DNA of 62,000 bases, taken from NCBI GenBank assembly GCA_015680685.1, contig MNCI01006623.1:101573-163572 (forward strand), written 5' to 3'. How positions within the stretch are numbered: the first letter of the stretch is position 1; every line of letters starts with the position of its first letter. Below the pieces are notes generated by a model. The model had not been told where the DNA came from. It worked only from the letters and a program-made list of their open reading frames with translations, and made no database searches. Positions 45,400 to 59,418 of this stretch are shown piece by piece. The stretch comes from Gnetum montanum. Lineage: Eukaryota; Streptophyta; Gnetopsida; Gnetales; Gnetaceae. The position numbers and the translations under genes are program-made.

Positions 45400-47000
45400 T
45401 ATATCTTTTACCTTATCATTATTCACAATCCTATGTAATAAATAATATGAGTGAATACATAGGATATTTCATAGTTCACATGTTTTCATTAGGAACATGT
45501 TCATAGAGATAATGTATAATCATCAATAGTACAAAGTATAGTTTACAAATGGAGATAGTGTATTAGAGAAAACATATGGTTGATAGGTCGAGATCCATAC
45601 ATATGTTCCAAGATTTGTATTCATTTCCATCTCCTTGATCATTAGTATTCACAAATTTATATTAATGATTTATGTATCATGAATTATAGAACTAGTCATA
45701 ACATCTTGAGATAGCAGATAATAGAACTACTTCATACGTTTCCTGTTTGATAAAATTCACCATAGAGAATATACCAAATTTTATAGTTTTCCCATCTAAG
45801 AATGTTCATAGAAAAAATATGTATTCAATGATAAGACATGACCTTCTGATCCATCATATAGGATAGGTTTCCCATTCGATCATGTTTCAACACATACACC
45901 ACAATGTATATCTATTAATAAGACATGACATCCTAATTTATGATGTATAGGAGATACTAGAATGTATTGGTTATCTATACAAGCATGTTCATATAGATGA
46001 TGTATATTCAATGATAAACATGACCTTCCATTCCACCATATTGGATATCTTGCTCATTCAAGCATGTTTCACCTTATACCATAAAATGTATATTAATTGA
46101 TAAGGCATGGCATCTTCATCTTGATATATAGAAGATACCACATTTTAGAGATTACCTATCCAAGAATGTTCATAAATACAATGTAAATTCAATAATAATA
46201 CAAAGTATGATTTACAATTAGTAATATTGTATTAGATCAAAATAGATGGTTGAAAATCTTATGGCTATTCATATGTTTCATGACTAGTATTGATTCCCAT
46301 ACTCTTTGATATATCTCTTTGCATATGTTTATATCTAGTATATGTTTCTTAAGTAATGGAACTAGATGTGACCTCTCAATCTACCATATCGAATAGGTTA
46401 CTCATCCAAGAATGTTTAACCTTATAGAAGTTATCAAAATTCATAGGTTAATTTTCTAATAAAGATAAATGTATAAAATATACTATAGTTCAATGATAAG
46501 CCAAAGTATGATTTAGAAGTAGAGATAGTGTACATCTGGTTAATGTCTCATGGATAATGGAACTAGTCATGACCTCCAAATAAACCATATGAAATAGGTT
46601 GCTTGTGTAAGCATGTTTTCAATTAGCATCATAGATTATCCATTTACTTATAATAATCATATAATAAATACCATAATGAAGAGTATTCTTGTCTAGTCAT
46701 TAATATCTATGATGTAGTTAATTATAGTTTCTTCACATGGAATATGCAATCATAGGAGAACATATGATTGATACATCTATTATAGAGCATGAAATCTTAG
46801 ACTAGGATGTCTCTAAGTCATGTTGATGATGTGTCTTTACCAATAGATATTACTAGTTTATGTATCTTAGTTCTCATAACTACTCATAAAAATTCCATTG
46901 AACATAAGACATAGGTTACTAGTTTAAGTATGTTCCTAAATAGCATCTATGGTTGTTCTTAAATACATGTTGGATGCATGTCTAAAATGGTTATTTACTT
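45400..47000. repeat. Degenerate satellite-like array, ~90/180-bp period
   Basis: The sequence alternates blocks built on aagaatgttcatag.....atgtatattcaatgataa and catgaccttc...ccatatnggatag, for example at about 45803, 45985 and 46165 (near 180 apart) with half-period catgtttcaacacatac blocks at about 45884 and 46065. Strongly diverged. No coding sequence recognised. Confidence 0.55.
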
Positions 47001-50000
47001 TGATGCGTATTATTTTGTGCTATTTTTTTATCTATTAGATGAATAACATATGCTTGTTTTATATTATGATTTCATAAGTTATCTAGCTCATAGGCTACAC
47101 AATTGAACATGTTTCAATATATACTTTTTAAAATACATCACATATGTTGCAATTATTTCAATTACTTTATAAGATCGAATTCAAAATCTTGTTTAGGATG
47201 TTAAGACAAAAATTAACCAAACTAAATCCTTGTATATGTTGCTTATCATGCCTCAAGATAGAAATAAGAATCATTTTTTCATTAAAGTGATGAAATCAAA
47301 TGCATACAAGGATTAGGTAATTATTCTAACTACTTCTATAGAGAGTAATTACACAATATATATTCAGGTTGAGAAGCCATTGTCTCTAACAAAGGTAATT
47401 CTCACATGATGGATGCTTTCTTTTGGTAATTGTTGATATGAAATGGATGAAATACAATGGTACAAGTAGAAAATACAAAATAGATAAGCTTGATTTGGAC
47501 TTTTTAGAGCAAAGAGGTCATTGCATACATAAAATGATTCCTTTAATAAATGAGGATTATGAGAACATCATTAGTGATTCTCTATATGAAAAATCATATA
47601 AACTAGCTGAATGATTGCTATAATAAGCTCCTTTGATACATGCTAAGATCTCTTTTTATGCATCTTTTAGTATCTACTAAGAAATCTCCCATGATAACTT
47701 ATTTTAGAGAAAAGAAAAAGTTTGAGTCATGTAGAAAGAGAATGGTACAAGATGCCAAGGAATCAAGCTAGTCATGACAAAGAGAATTCTTCCATCCTAA
47801 TTCCTTAGCATAATCTCAGAATTAGGATAATGAGCAAGAATTATGTTGAGGATCTTCTTACCTTAATAATAAAAATCTAGTCACAGTTATTGAAAATTGC
47901 ATACTAATGGTGTATAGAGTTTCTAGTAGTGTGACTTCACACCTATAAGTGAATCTAAGACTAATGTGTAAGATGTATACTTTTGGATTTTGGATGGTTA
48001 GCACTCAATTTTGACTATAAAAATACTTCTTGAAATAAATTATGTTGATTAGTTAGTAAATAATTTATATTAAATTTACTAGATCAAGCTACTAAAAGTA
48101 GATACTTCAATTTTTATCATTGTTAAAATTTATTATCCTTAGAATTTGGTGTAAGGAAGGAAGTACAATCCTTTTGTTCATTAAGATGTTAAGACATTAC
48201 ATATGCTACTTATCTCAAAATAACATTTGAAAATTATCATTTGGATATCAAGAAAGCTTAAGCCAATCTACAATAGATTAAAATTCATATTCAAGTGCAA
48301 TATATGCATAACTTACCTTAGAATATCTAAATAAAATTTTACATCTTCTAAGAAAATATTGACTTTCATTTATTAATCTTAACTGTGCCAACATTTGATT
48401 CATTTTAGGAGTGAAACATTTTTCTTCATGTAGATGATACTATGTTTAAGAAATGAAATGATATATTTTCTATATATCAAAATGGGACTTTATAGTGCTA
48501 TCATATGATATCATGTGATGAGAACTTCAAGGATAATAATCTTAAACTGAGATCTATACAAATATGATCCTTAGTGAACAAATATGTTTCAAGCATCTCA
48601 AGTTAAAATATAAGCCAAGAAAATCAATTATCAATTAGATGATCACATTAAAGCAAAAATGTGACTTGATAAAGCATGAACATTCTTTGAAATTAGATCT
48701 TCAATTTTTATTGGTAATAATTCATCAATTAAATGTTCCACAAATCTAAATGTGGACAATGTTTGTGAGTAGTATAGGTTAGTAATATTTTAAATTTTTC
48801 ATTCAACATTATCAAGGAGAATTAAGCTATTGAATATATTTATTTACAAATCTTTATCTTATTATAGATACTCAATTTTAATGATTATATATTTGTAATC
48901 TTACTTGGAAATATCAAGTTCACTAAAGATGAGCTTTGACTAAGGCTATAAGTTCAATCAATGTTGCATAAACACCAAAATAATCTAGATTCTAAGAAGA
49001 CCATGGATTCATCCATCCATGCAATTGAGGATTTCTTTTACTATAGGTAAAATCTAGAGTTTATGGATCTTTCTCTATAGAAATGTGAGAAGGAGTTCTT
49101 CTCCATGGAGAAATTAGTTATTAGTTATATTATAAATTTTGAAAGTATAATTGTTAAAAAATTAGTTGTTTTCTTTAAGAATTTATTTGAACTTGTTCAA
49201 AGGAAAAATTATATATTCTTAAGAGTAGTTATTACTATTGACATGGAAAAGTATCATTTATATAAAGTTTTGATTAATGACTTCAAGAATTATATTTATA
49301 ATAACATTTTCTTCAAATATAGTAAGAGTTACAATTAGAAAAAGAAAAATATGTATTTTTTGCTTTACTATTTCTTCACAATAATATAAACAATTGAAAT
49401 AACAAAAGCATTCAAAGATAGTAATTATGATGTTAAAGAGAAGCATTCAATTAATGTCAAATCTATTAAGAATATTATTCTAAATGTTTTAGTTTTAGAA
49501 GATGTCAATTATAGCTCATGTAAATTAATGAACTTCTAAAGTTGGTTGATCAAGTTCAATCTTCTAAAGGATGAGATAATTATCAGTGGTATCTTTTTCA
49601 TCATATCATTATTTTATTATAAAAATCTACTAATAGCATTACATGCATACAATGACATTGGTATTATATCTATGCATGATGATTATCTACATTACTTTTC
49701 ATGGACTACATTCAATATAAAACTAGCATAAGATTGATGTAGGAAAATTTTAGAAATTAAAGATGTTTTTAAGGATATTGTAATAAGATTAAAGGATAGG
49801 TCAACTAATAAGGTATGTAAAGTTATCAAAATGAAAATATATAATTATTTAAAGACATATTTATTTCCTTACTTTTATATATCAAAGTACCTTTAATATT
49901 TCTAGTGCATCTAATATAAACATAAGTCTTATATCTTTATATTTTGAAAGAAAAATATGATCAAAATTGGAAAGGGAAATTGCAACAAGATGAGGTTGCT

Positions 50001-50199
50001 AAAAGGATGATACTTGAAAGTCCTCCTTTTTAGTTAATCATAATCTCCTAACTAAATGTATTTAATTTGTTCATTAATTATGAAAATTTAGAATGTAAAA
50101 GAAAGTAATAGTAAAATAAAATGTTAGCTTATCTATAAGAGTATTATATATAATAAGGTATAATAAGACACCAATGATTTATAATTGTTAAAAAACTAT
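47001..50199. other. AT-rich region, no gene recognised
   Basis: Short open stretches on the plus strand (47423-47614, 49105-49338, 49546-49731) match nothing I recognise. Given the LINE-like fragment immediately downstream, part of this could be unrecognisable LINE sequence, but I see no RT motif. Confidence 0.4.
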
Positions 50200-51010
50200 A
50201 AAAAATAAATTTGAAACAAGTCTGATAGATCCAAGGGGTGTCTCAGTGCACATAAGTAAATATAAGAAGGAATCTGCTATAGCTTAGGATATTTGAACAT
50301 AACTCTATCATGTCATTATTCAATCAATTATTCTTTATGGGTTTGTATATAGGATCTTGGTCTAGTAAATAAATATTAAAAATAAATAGAAGAAATTTAA
50401 CACTTTTTTCTTCTCAATAAATTCAAAGTGGATAGAAAAATACAAATATAATATTATGCTTCTTAAAGTAAAGACAATGGCCTTATAAGTTGAAGCTATG
50501 TGTCAATTTTTAGTCTACACTCATAATCTTTCTCAATTTTCATTGAATAAATAGTGCAAAAAATGATAATAAAAATCAAAGATAAATGATAGTTTTATTA
50601 AGGAGTTCTATGGATTAATGAATAGAATATTCACGAGTACATTCATTATTCTGATCCTAAGAAAGTTCACAAATTCATAAAACAAATAGCATTACAAAAA
50701 CTTTGGAAAAATGTAAAAGGAAAGAAAATTTTCCATTAGAATTATATCATAGGAGCCTTTAATTCAAATGCAAATTATTTATCTGCTAATATTTCTCCTC
50801 ATTTCTAATGCACAATTAGCAAAGCATAAATGGGAGCTCACCATCTCATGTTGAAATAAGTACATGGCTAAAAATTCTTTGAGAGGAAAAAATATGCAAA
50901 ATATATAATATAAATAGCATTGAAGATGAACACCACATTTTGTTACAATGTCCTACATTTAAGCACATAACATGTAATTGAAATATTATAGTTGCAAAAT
51001 CGAGTAATTT
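50200..51010 (+). pseudogene. LINE ORF2 carboxyl-terminal relic
   Basis: The pieces, in different frames, resemble the end of plant LINE ORF2 proteins: VIIQSIILYGF (about 50313; family pattern xxxLLYGxExWG), KYKYNIMLLKVKTMAL with VEAMCQFLVYTH (about 50440-50520; pattern YxxLLETGxxPIxxxAxxR), GAHHLMLK (about 50832; pattern GSHxLxIE) and NSIEDEHHILLQCPTFKH (about 50915-50968; pattern IEDExHFLLxCPxY). Two or more frameshifts and several stops lie between. This is the part after the RT domain; no RT or endonuclease was found. Confidence 0.5.
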
Positions 51011-53152
51011 GTTCCAAATGTTACCAAGAGTAATTATAATTTTTTAATTATATTTTTAAAACTCATAGAATATACATTTCTCCCATCCAATAGATCTAAA
51101 GGGTCCAACATATATAATAAAATTTTAGACTAAATCGTATAGAGATGAATCAAAATTAAGCTACCAACAAATAAATCAAGCTTTAGAAAAATAAATAACA
51201 CTCCAATATAATTTTAAAGGTCTTAGAAAATAAAAATCAAAATATTTATTAACATTCAAATTAAAAAATGATAAATAAATCATAAGTTTAATTTTGGGCA
51301 AGTCTTTCTCTACAATATGTTTTAAAACTAGTTTGCATTTAAGAGGTAAAAACTTGGATCATTATAAATCATGATCAACATAAGCTTCTATAGAATATTG
51401 AAAATTGAAATGGAAACAAATTTATCACATCCTAATTAAGTAACCAAATGTTAATAATTCTAGCTCAAAAAATTAGAGTAAATCTCTTTCTTGAATGTTA
51501 TACTTAAGTCTCAATGAATTAAAGAAAGAATAAGTGAGAAAAATAGGTTCTTCATGTTTCACTATCACCTCTATGAAAAGTCCACATGTGCGTTATTAAA
51601 AGATTAATACATTATTTTCTTCAATCAAGAGGTAGTGAGATTCTACATGAACATAAGTAATTACAACTTAATTCATTGTGAAGTTATAATAGATATATAA
51701 ACAAACTTTTACATAAAGGATCTTCCTCCAACTTCATGAAAGTATAATTTCTTTTTTTCAACTATCTATTTTCATATAGTTATAAGGGAAGTTTTTATAG
51801 TGCATCTTCTATTTGTTTGGAGTCTCATAGTTAGACCTTCATCTTGAATATTTTACTTTTAAAGCCATGTTTTCCCTTATAAAACCATTTCTTTCTGCAA
51901 TAACATAATAAAATTTGTAAGAAGGTATGCTCTAAACATAACAAGCATCTTTTGATAAAATAAAATAATTAATTAAGGGTTGTAATTCTCATGTGAAGCA
52001 CATTTTATTTTACTAATAAATTATCATAATGATGTAAAATCTTCATCTTGAATTCCTACACCAAAAAAGTTTTGAAACATATTCTATCATCTTCATTGCA
52101 CTTTCTTCATACTTTCATAACAAAATTACTTCCATTTTAAAATTTGTTCTTTTGTATAAAATCTCTAATCAAATATAATTTTACCATGGACAACTATTTA
52201 AAACTCTTTGATAATAACTTCAATTTTTTTTCAAATCCAAGCTAAAAGTCATCTATCTAACATTGTATATCCATCATTTTGTATTTAGTAATGTTACTTT
52301 CATCCTTGAAAATTATCTAGGATAAGAAATAATCATACTTGTATCATCCTATTCATAGAAATGCATATACTTCAACCTCAAATTCCTTTTTGTACTAAAT
52401 TTTGATAAATATTGTAAAAGGATTAGGTTATTGAAAGAAGTTCATTCAAAAACTATATAATTATCTTACATATCAATGGAAGCTATAAAATCTATATACA
52501 TTTATAATATGTAAAGACTAAGCCTAAACAATATACTAGCATATAACGAAGAGACACAAAATGAAAATCATAACAATAGTAAGTTAAGGTATGTTTTATT
52601 AGACACCTATAAAACTATAATGAATTTTACAAATTCATTGATCCCATACCTTCACCAAATTTTGTGGATAATTCGATCACAAAAAAATGGAATTTTGAGG
52701 GCATTGTCTGCTCTACCATTATGAATCTCACTTAATCCTTTTTATATTTTCTTTTCAAAAAGAAGAATACAACCAACTAGTTTAGAGAGAGTACTTGTGA
52801 GATGTTTACAATTCATTTCTCTTTATATGTTCATGGTCACAATATTTTGATTTGAGAATAGCTACTTATTAGTGATTCCAATTTGAATTGAATATTATAG
52901 TATCATATTACACATAATCAATGAAAATTATTTGAGGATTTTGTGAAGAGAGTTGATTCAAAAATAGCTACTTACTTGGTAATTATAATTTGGATTAACT
53001 ATTATAGTATCATATTGCACTCAATTGATGAAAATTTTTTAAGATTCTAATGATGAGAGCTTCCATCAACCCTAGGTAAGCATAGAAGAACGTCTGTTGA
53101 CATAGATAGTTACAGATTTGCAAGCCCCATAGCTTGCATAGAAAAGTTAGCT
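51011..53152. other. AT-rich region, no gene recognised
   Basis: About 2.1 kb with no reading frame, LTR border or repeat I can support. Bases 52855-53040 hold a loose direct duplication (attattagtatcatattnca and tgaaaat.attt.agga words about 115 bases apart). Confidence 0.4.
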
Positions 53153-53443
53153 ATGGATATGAATGGAAACATGGGATTTAATTCTCCAAAAGTATGGATT
53201 GAATCACATGCTATTAAAACTTATTTTACTCTATCAGATGAATTTTTTGATGTAGTTATTCAAGATTTCTTGAAGAATCATGCTATTAGGATTTTTACTA
53301 GAAGAATTCCAATTGCATTAATTTTAAATGATTTCATAAAAATCCATTGGACTTGTAGAGGTAGTCATAATGTTAATGTTCTAAATTTAGCCTATGGCTT
53401 TTTCCTTTTTAATTTGAAATGGAAGAACAAATCGATAATGTGA
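53153..53443 (+). pseudogene. DUF4283-like fragment (LINE ORF1-type)
   Basis: Open for 96 codons. The carboxyl half, with IALILNDFIKIHWTCRGSHN and NLAYGFFLFNLKW, follows the pattern of DUF4283 (a helix with W, then KGxxxVxxLxxGFFLFxF), the RNA-binding-like amino domain of many plant LINE-associated ORF1 proteins. The upstream sequence is broken. There is no zinc knuckle downstream. The match is by pattern only. Confidence 0.4.
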
Positions 53444-55505
53444 TTAAGAATACTCCATTATGCATAATACCTTTTTAGTTGTACACAAATGACAATAAGA
53501 TTTTGATCTTGATAAAGCTCAAAAAAGTATTTTGTTGATTTAAAATAAGTTCCCTAATTTTCTTATATTTTTTTTCCTCTAATCATAGATATTGTTATTA
53601 TGATCAATAAAATGATATTTTTAGAAAAATAAAATGGTTTTTATGCTCAACCAACTCAAAGGATTTATGTAAAACTAGATTTAAGCAATGAACTTCTATA
53701 TTCTATTGAGCTAGCATATAGAGGAAAGATTTTGGAATAAAATATTTCTTATCTTACCCTTCCTAATTAATTTTTTATGGTCATGAGCCATCTTAAAAAA
53801 ATTTTAACTATCCAAAACTAATCATCAAATTTTTTTTTTTGAAGTTAAATTAGCAAAATAAATTATGGAAGAAGAAGCTTCTTTATAAAATTTGGAAAAA
53901 ATCTTGATAATTCTTCAAATCAACTCTTAAAATAATAAGATGGATAGGAAAAAGTAAGGTGGCATTAAAAAAAATAGAGAAGGCATCAACTTTGAATTAT
54001 ATTATTTGAAAGGCATCTCAAGTTCCAAAAAATGGTGTAGTGATTTTAAGAGATTCTCATACTCAAAGGTAAATAAGTACTACAGCATATGCAACACACC
54101 TAAAGCATAAAAACTTAGGAACTCTAACAATTGCTAGAAGCATAAGCCTATTATTTCTAATTTTAAATAAGTTAATTATTTTTATTTTGTCATAGGTATT
54201 AAAGAACAAACCAAGTTGGCATTATGCCCTCATGAAGTTCCTCTCTTGGAATACCCCCAACAACAAGCAATTATCTAATATCATTATTTGAATTTTGATT
54301 TTTTATGTCTTCAAAAGATTAAAATATGTGTTTTAATTTAACTTTTCTAGCTAATTTTTTATGCCAAGAGGAAGGTACTTTTTTACAAAGAATGAAGTTG
54401 GAAGATGTGGTGTTCTTCCTTATGTTGCTTAAAAATATTTTTCTTTCATCATTGAATCTAGTTATATTTTAGAAACCAAATATGTTTGAATTTACTTAAA
54501 CAATTTTAGTTAGACTTTTTATATCTTTTATCTTTACGTTTCATGTGATTCCTAAGAAAGTGCTTTCCATTGGTCTCAACTTAATAATAGTCTCCTAATA
54601 TTATTTGGTTGATTTGTGGAGATTATAAAATGTTATAAAATGACTATGATAAAATATGATAGATAAATTTTACTTTTCAACGAGATGAATGAAAAGATTT
54701 CACATCCTAATGTTGGTAGGAATCATAGAAATCTAAGTTCGTTCACTTGGTCTAACTATAGAGCTAGCTTGCTAAGAATATTTCACAGATTATATAGAGC
54801 TTATATTTTTGCTTCCCTTAATTTATGCTTTGAGTCTCAATACAGTTTATTTGTCTAAGCATGTCCAAAATGCACTTTCTAAAATCACCTATCTATCAAG
54901 TTTCCAATTCAAAGAACAAGACATACGAATCTTTCCAATGAAATTTTTATTATTAATAATTCTTTTTTTATTTAATAAAAAATTTTAGAGATCCTTTCAT
55001 CATGTTTAGAACCATGTTCCAAGACTAGTAAAGTCTAATGGCATCATTAAATGGTGGAAATATGTTATTATTCAGACTATGAAAATTTTAAAACATTTTG
55101 ATAAATACTTAGCTAAAAATTTTCAAGTTGTTACACTTGAAATTAGGTAAAAAACTCAACTTACAGAATATTTTCCTCATACCCTTCATGATGAAAATAT
55201 TTAGCAGTAACTTGTAAGCCTTCAACAGTAGCAAATTTTTTTAAAAAAACACAAGGCTCAAAATGATTTACATCATTGGCAATTATCTTAGTTACAAAAA
55301 GGAGATAAAGCTTTATAATAATTCTTCAAGTTTTTAAAAAGTCCTAAAATAAGTTATCAAATTAATGAAATTCATATTAATGGTGAGATTCTCTCTACTT
55401 CTATGGATATTTTATATGCTTTTTTTATGATTATTCATATATGTTTACCTTATAAGATATTTTAAATAGGTTTTAGAGCTTTATATATATATGTAACTTT
55501 CATTT
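53444..55505. other. AT-rich region, no gene recognised
   Basis: No convincing coding sequence or repeat border. Possibly the decayed remainder of the LINE-like fragment to its left. A short TA run lies at 55481-55492 next to the LTR. Confidence 0.4.
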
Positions 55506-56078
55506 TGTAATGTCCCCATTCCCAAATGGTTTTGCTACATAACGAAGATGGTGTCTCTTCATGACAAGTATTGTAATTATCATGACAAAACCTATAAGGG
55601 GAGTTGTAATTGAGATCCGAATGGATCCATTGTAATAACATATGTGTCTCTTGAGGTAACCTTTGGGGGTTTGACCTAAGATATTTATTCTTGGGCATTA
55701 GAGATTGTATCAACATGGAGTTGTAGAGTTGTTAAAGGTAAGTAATAGGTGTCAAGTGAAGCAAGACAGGAAGAGGACTAGCCATCCCTTTTAGCTAGTT
55801 ATAGGCCTAACTATGGTGGTAGTGCTAGATTGTTTCTAAAAGATAAATGTTGAAGAAAGAAAACCCCAAGGAACACTTAGAGCATGATCCAGATACATTA
55901 TTCCATATCAATAAAGCATTCTTCTTTCTTTCCTTCTACACTTTTCCTATTATTTTCTTTATACTTAATGTCAAATGTTATACATATTTATCTATTGCTA
56001 TATTATTTTTCTTATGCCTAATGTCTAATATAATGTATATTTTACGTTTTCCATGACATTTGAGAATGGAATTTCACA
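55506..56078 (+). repeat. 5' LTR of an initiator-Met-primed element
   Basis: 573 bp from TGTAATGTCCCC to AATTTCACA, followed by TT and a primer site. It aligns along its length with 6846-7396 and, in reverse, with 6324-6834. It contains AATAAA at about 55910 (after ccatatc), a probable polyadenylation signal. Confidence 0.82.
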
Positions 56079-56080
56079 TT

Positions 56081-56091
56081 TGGTATCAAGG
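56081..56091 (+). other. Primer binding site, initiator-tRNA-Met type
   Basis: TGGTATCAAGG, two bases after the LTR, close to the canonical TGGTATCAGAGC. Confidence 0.8.
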
Positions 56092-57300
56092 AAAATCACA
56101 ATCCAAGGGCCATTCAAAACCATGGGTCGACTACAACTTGATGATGAACCATGGAGCCATCACCTAGGAAGAGTCATGGACCACCACCAAATATGCCATA
56201 TGTCCAAGAGGATTCTTGTATGCTCAAAGATACCATTCCATTAATTTTAATGGAAAATAATGTTTGGACCATGCATCTACAAAAGAACCATGAAGTGTAT
56301 CATGTTCAACATGAACGCCACCAACCAAGATTCATTCAAGGATATCAATGATTAGGAGATTTGATTATGTCTCACCAAGGGACATAAACTACAAGAGATA
56401 TTGGTAAGACAAAGATACAATGGCCTAGGTAACTCTTACCCATCTTGCAATATTATTAGAAAGTTAATTGATTAAGATTATTGTTAAGTTCCTTCTATAA
56501 AGCTAGTAACCATGGCCTAAGTCAATCTTATCTTATTTTGAACTTATTATCCCTAAATACCTGGCCCCTGTAACTTGGTGTTACCTATCCTTACTGAACA
56601 CTTGTAAAGATACTAGTAAGTTAAAGGAGGTAAACCTAGTAATAAGATTGGTTCATCTCCACCTAATTAATAAGGATTCTTATCATGAGATCCATGGGAA
56701 AACTAGTACTTGATGGTAATGTTGTGATATCTTACTCCTCCTTAGTACCTAGGTTATAAGCTTGATGCAAGAAGATAGGCTTACATCACACTTGCCAAGT
56801 CATAGGTTATAAGTATTGTATTATAGCATTTAAGGGTTAGTATATGATTCATAATCATCCAAGTCATCTAGAAGTCATCATTTCATCTATGCATTAGCTT
56901 AGGAATGTCAAATTGGAAAAATAAGCTATTTTTATCCTTTAAATTTTTAAAAATATAAATTATTTTTTGAACTCTAAGATCATTTCCAACACATAGTACT
57001 CGTCTAGATGATTCCAACCGTACAAATTTCATCTTGATTGGACTTATGATTTGAGAGATATAGCATTTCTTGGCATCTATATTGTTTAATAAAACTAAAT
57101 AGTTTTTAACATTATGAAAGTAAAAATTTAATTTAATTTTTATTAATTCAAAAATTTTGGAGATTGGAATTATGCTTAAGACTTCATCCTTTATCCTTTA
57201 AGATTACCCAATACATAGGATGGGTAAAATATAAGCTTCTTCTTATGTATATTTAATAAAATAAAAATTAGTTTAAAAAATTTGAATTGTAAGCTATGTA
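56092..57300 (+). mobile_element. Internal start of the initiator-Met-primed element, decayed
   Basis: Sequence following the primer site. Two overlapping open stretches (56053-56244 and 56151-56351) may be the beginning of gag (MEPSPRKSHGPPPNMPYVQE), but no capsid or zinc-knuckle motif is visible, so gypsy or copia cannot be decided. From about 56400 nothing is recognisable; no second LTR was found to the right within the window. Confidence 0.4.
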
Positions 57301-57845
57301 ACCCTACAATAGCCACACTACCCTAACTGGGGCTACACTAGCCTTGTAAGGGCCATGGAAGTCCATGAAAACATGGGCATTAATGGTGTTGTCATTCTCC
57401 ACCTCTCATGGTCACTGTTAGTGCCCTTGTTCTGTGCCTCTCATGGCTATCATTGGTGTCATAGTTCTTCATCTTTACGCCCTCTATTAGTGTTTCCATT
57501 CTTCAACTTTGTGCTTGCTTCTGCCATGTAGATGTGTAGGCCCTACCTAAGCCACCATGCAGTCGCACCTAGGGTGCTACATAGGCTTGTCAAGGCCATC
57601 ACATAGGTCTCTTGGACCATGCAAGCCCTTCGGAGGGTAATGTAGATTCTTAAGAGGCTTGCACAGCCTATGTAGAGGATCATAGGCCACCAGTGTCATG
57701 TGAGCCCCCTAAATAGGCCACTAAGGCCTATTAGGAAACAACACCTACTACAACTACAGAAACCATTGCTCACCTGCTAACATTGCCAAAACTGTTGTCT
57801 ACTTGTCGCCACTACATCACCGTCCTCCTTGCCACTGTACTATTT
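57300..57845. other. Locally GC-richer tract with short repeated words
   Basis: This stretch is visibly richer in G and C than its surroundings and repeats words such as cctatgtag, ataggcc, aaggcc and catgcaagcc on both strands (57570-57700). No open frame or known element recognised. Confidence 0.4.
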
Positions 57846-59418
57846 TTTCCAACATCGATAGTTAATGGAAAAATTTGAAAATTATATCAAGAAAAAAAAT
57901 TATACAATGTCAAAATCCAGTCTTAAATATTGGGATGCCAAAAATATTTTCATAAAGAAGAATTGGCACATTGGTAGCTATTGCAATAAGAATTCCATAA
58001 TTAAGAGTGCTTCTCTTGGAGTAGTGTTGGAATGGATGACCTCTTGAAAAGTCTTGTTTTTTATGTCCAAATTTTTAAATTTCAAAAAACTATAAATCTT
58101 GATTCTAGAAGCCATTTTAGGCAATCAAAGAGTCATTTCTTACATATTTTCAGCCTCCTGAGTGCAATGGTAATGTCAAATCAACCCCCTAGGCTTTGAA
58201 AATTAGTTTTTACTCCTTATCCAACATGGTAACATAACACCTTCATAGGCTCAATTTTTTGCATAGCTTGGGCATATAATGTCCATTTGTAACACATGAA
58301 TACTCCTTTATAACATTTTTTAGCTATCTAAACTCAATGGTAAGGTCAAATTTATCATCTACTTATCTAATAATCCAATGATACCTCAAACTGAGCCTTC
58401 AAAAGCCATAACTTAAACTAACTAATCATGCATAATAATTTAATGGTTGACACTAACAAATTTAACATCTTGGTTATCTTTAGCCTTAGGACTAAGGGCT
58501 TAACCTCTTATCATGGAAATTCCTACACCAATTCTAACTAGACTTAGAAAATATGGGATACAAAGGTATTTATAAGCAAAATGGTTCTTGTAGAAGTTCT
58601 TCTTTTGAGCCATACACATTAGCCTATTGCAAAAAACACAATATGGATGGTTGCACAATATTTTATAAAGAATCCAAGTTTGAATTGGCACAAAGATTTG
58701 AATGGAGTTAGAAGATGTGATTTTTGAAATCCTAGAGCTTCAAATCATGGGAAAGAAAGAACGATCAAGGTTTTGGAAAAGTCACATAGCCTTGGAATTG
58801 ATACTAAGAATCCATTTATTAGGAAGATATGTATACATAGTTAACATACATTTAATTTCCAAATCAACATGTCCAAATGTTATACTCTACCAAGGAACAT
58901 GATTAAGAAAATAAAGGAAATTTTGAATAATAAGCTGTTCCTAAGCCATATCGATATCAATTGAGTGCCATATGTCCTTTGTAAAGACTTTAATAGAAAA
59001 TTTGGAAGTAGTATTTATCAGTTCTTAAAATATAGATGTGTAAAGGAATCCTTGGAAGATGAACCCAATTTTATGAAGATGTTTCCATCAATTCAACATG
59101 AAATTCCATTAGCTAGTGCATATTTTTCTTACTTTGAATCCTTAATAGATAAATCAAATTCTAGAATTCATGAATGGATGATGTTGATGGATAGTACTCA
59201 TTAAGAACACAATTCAAAAATTACTCTACCATAATTAATAAAGATGATTCAACAACATTCTTCAGTGAGACTCTATATTATATTTAGCATGATGTCTAAT
59301 TCTTCCAACTTACCAAGTTAGTAGAGTTAATTTTAAAAGAAGAAGTTGAGAAGAAAAGCCTTTTCATCTTGAACAAGACCATTTGATCATATATCAGTTA
59401 TGGAAAAATTACAACTAA
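57846..59418. other. No gene recognised
   Basis: Three plus-strand open stretches of 60 to 79 codons (57865-58047, 58702-58902, 58965-59204) and one minus-strand stretch (58500-58691) match no family I recognise. They could be fragments of one decayed LINE or chance in AT-rich sequence. Confidence 0.35.

Noticed and set aside
48400-48460. FLHVDDTMF-like peptide, considered as a copia RT YVDD motif
   Set aside because: No other RT motif in order on either side; a short chance match is more likely.
58965-59204. LCKDFNRKF peptide, considered as a LINE endonuclease GDFN motif
   Set aside because: The residues around it do not fit the endonuclease pattern and no other endonuclease motif was found.
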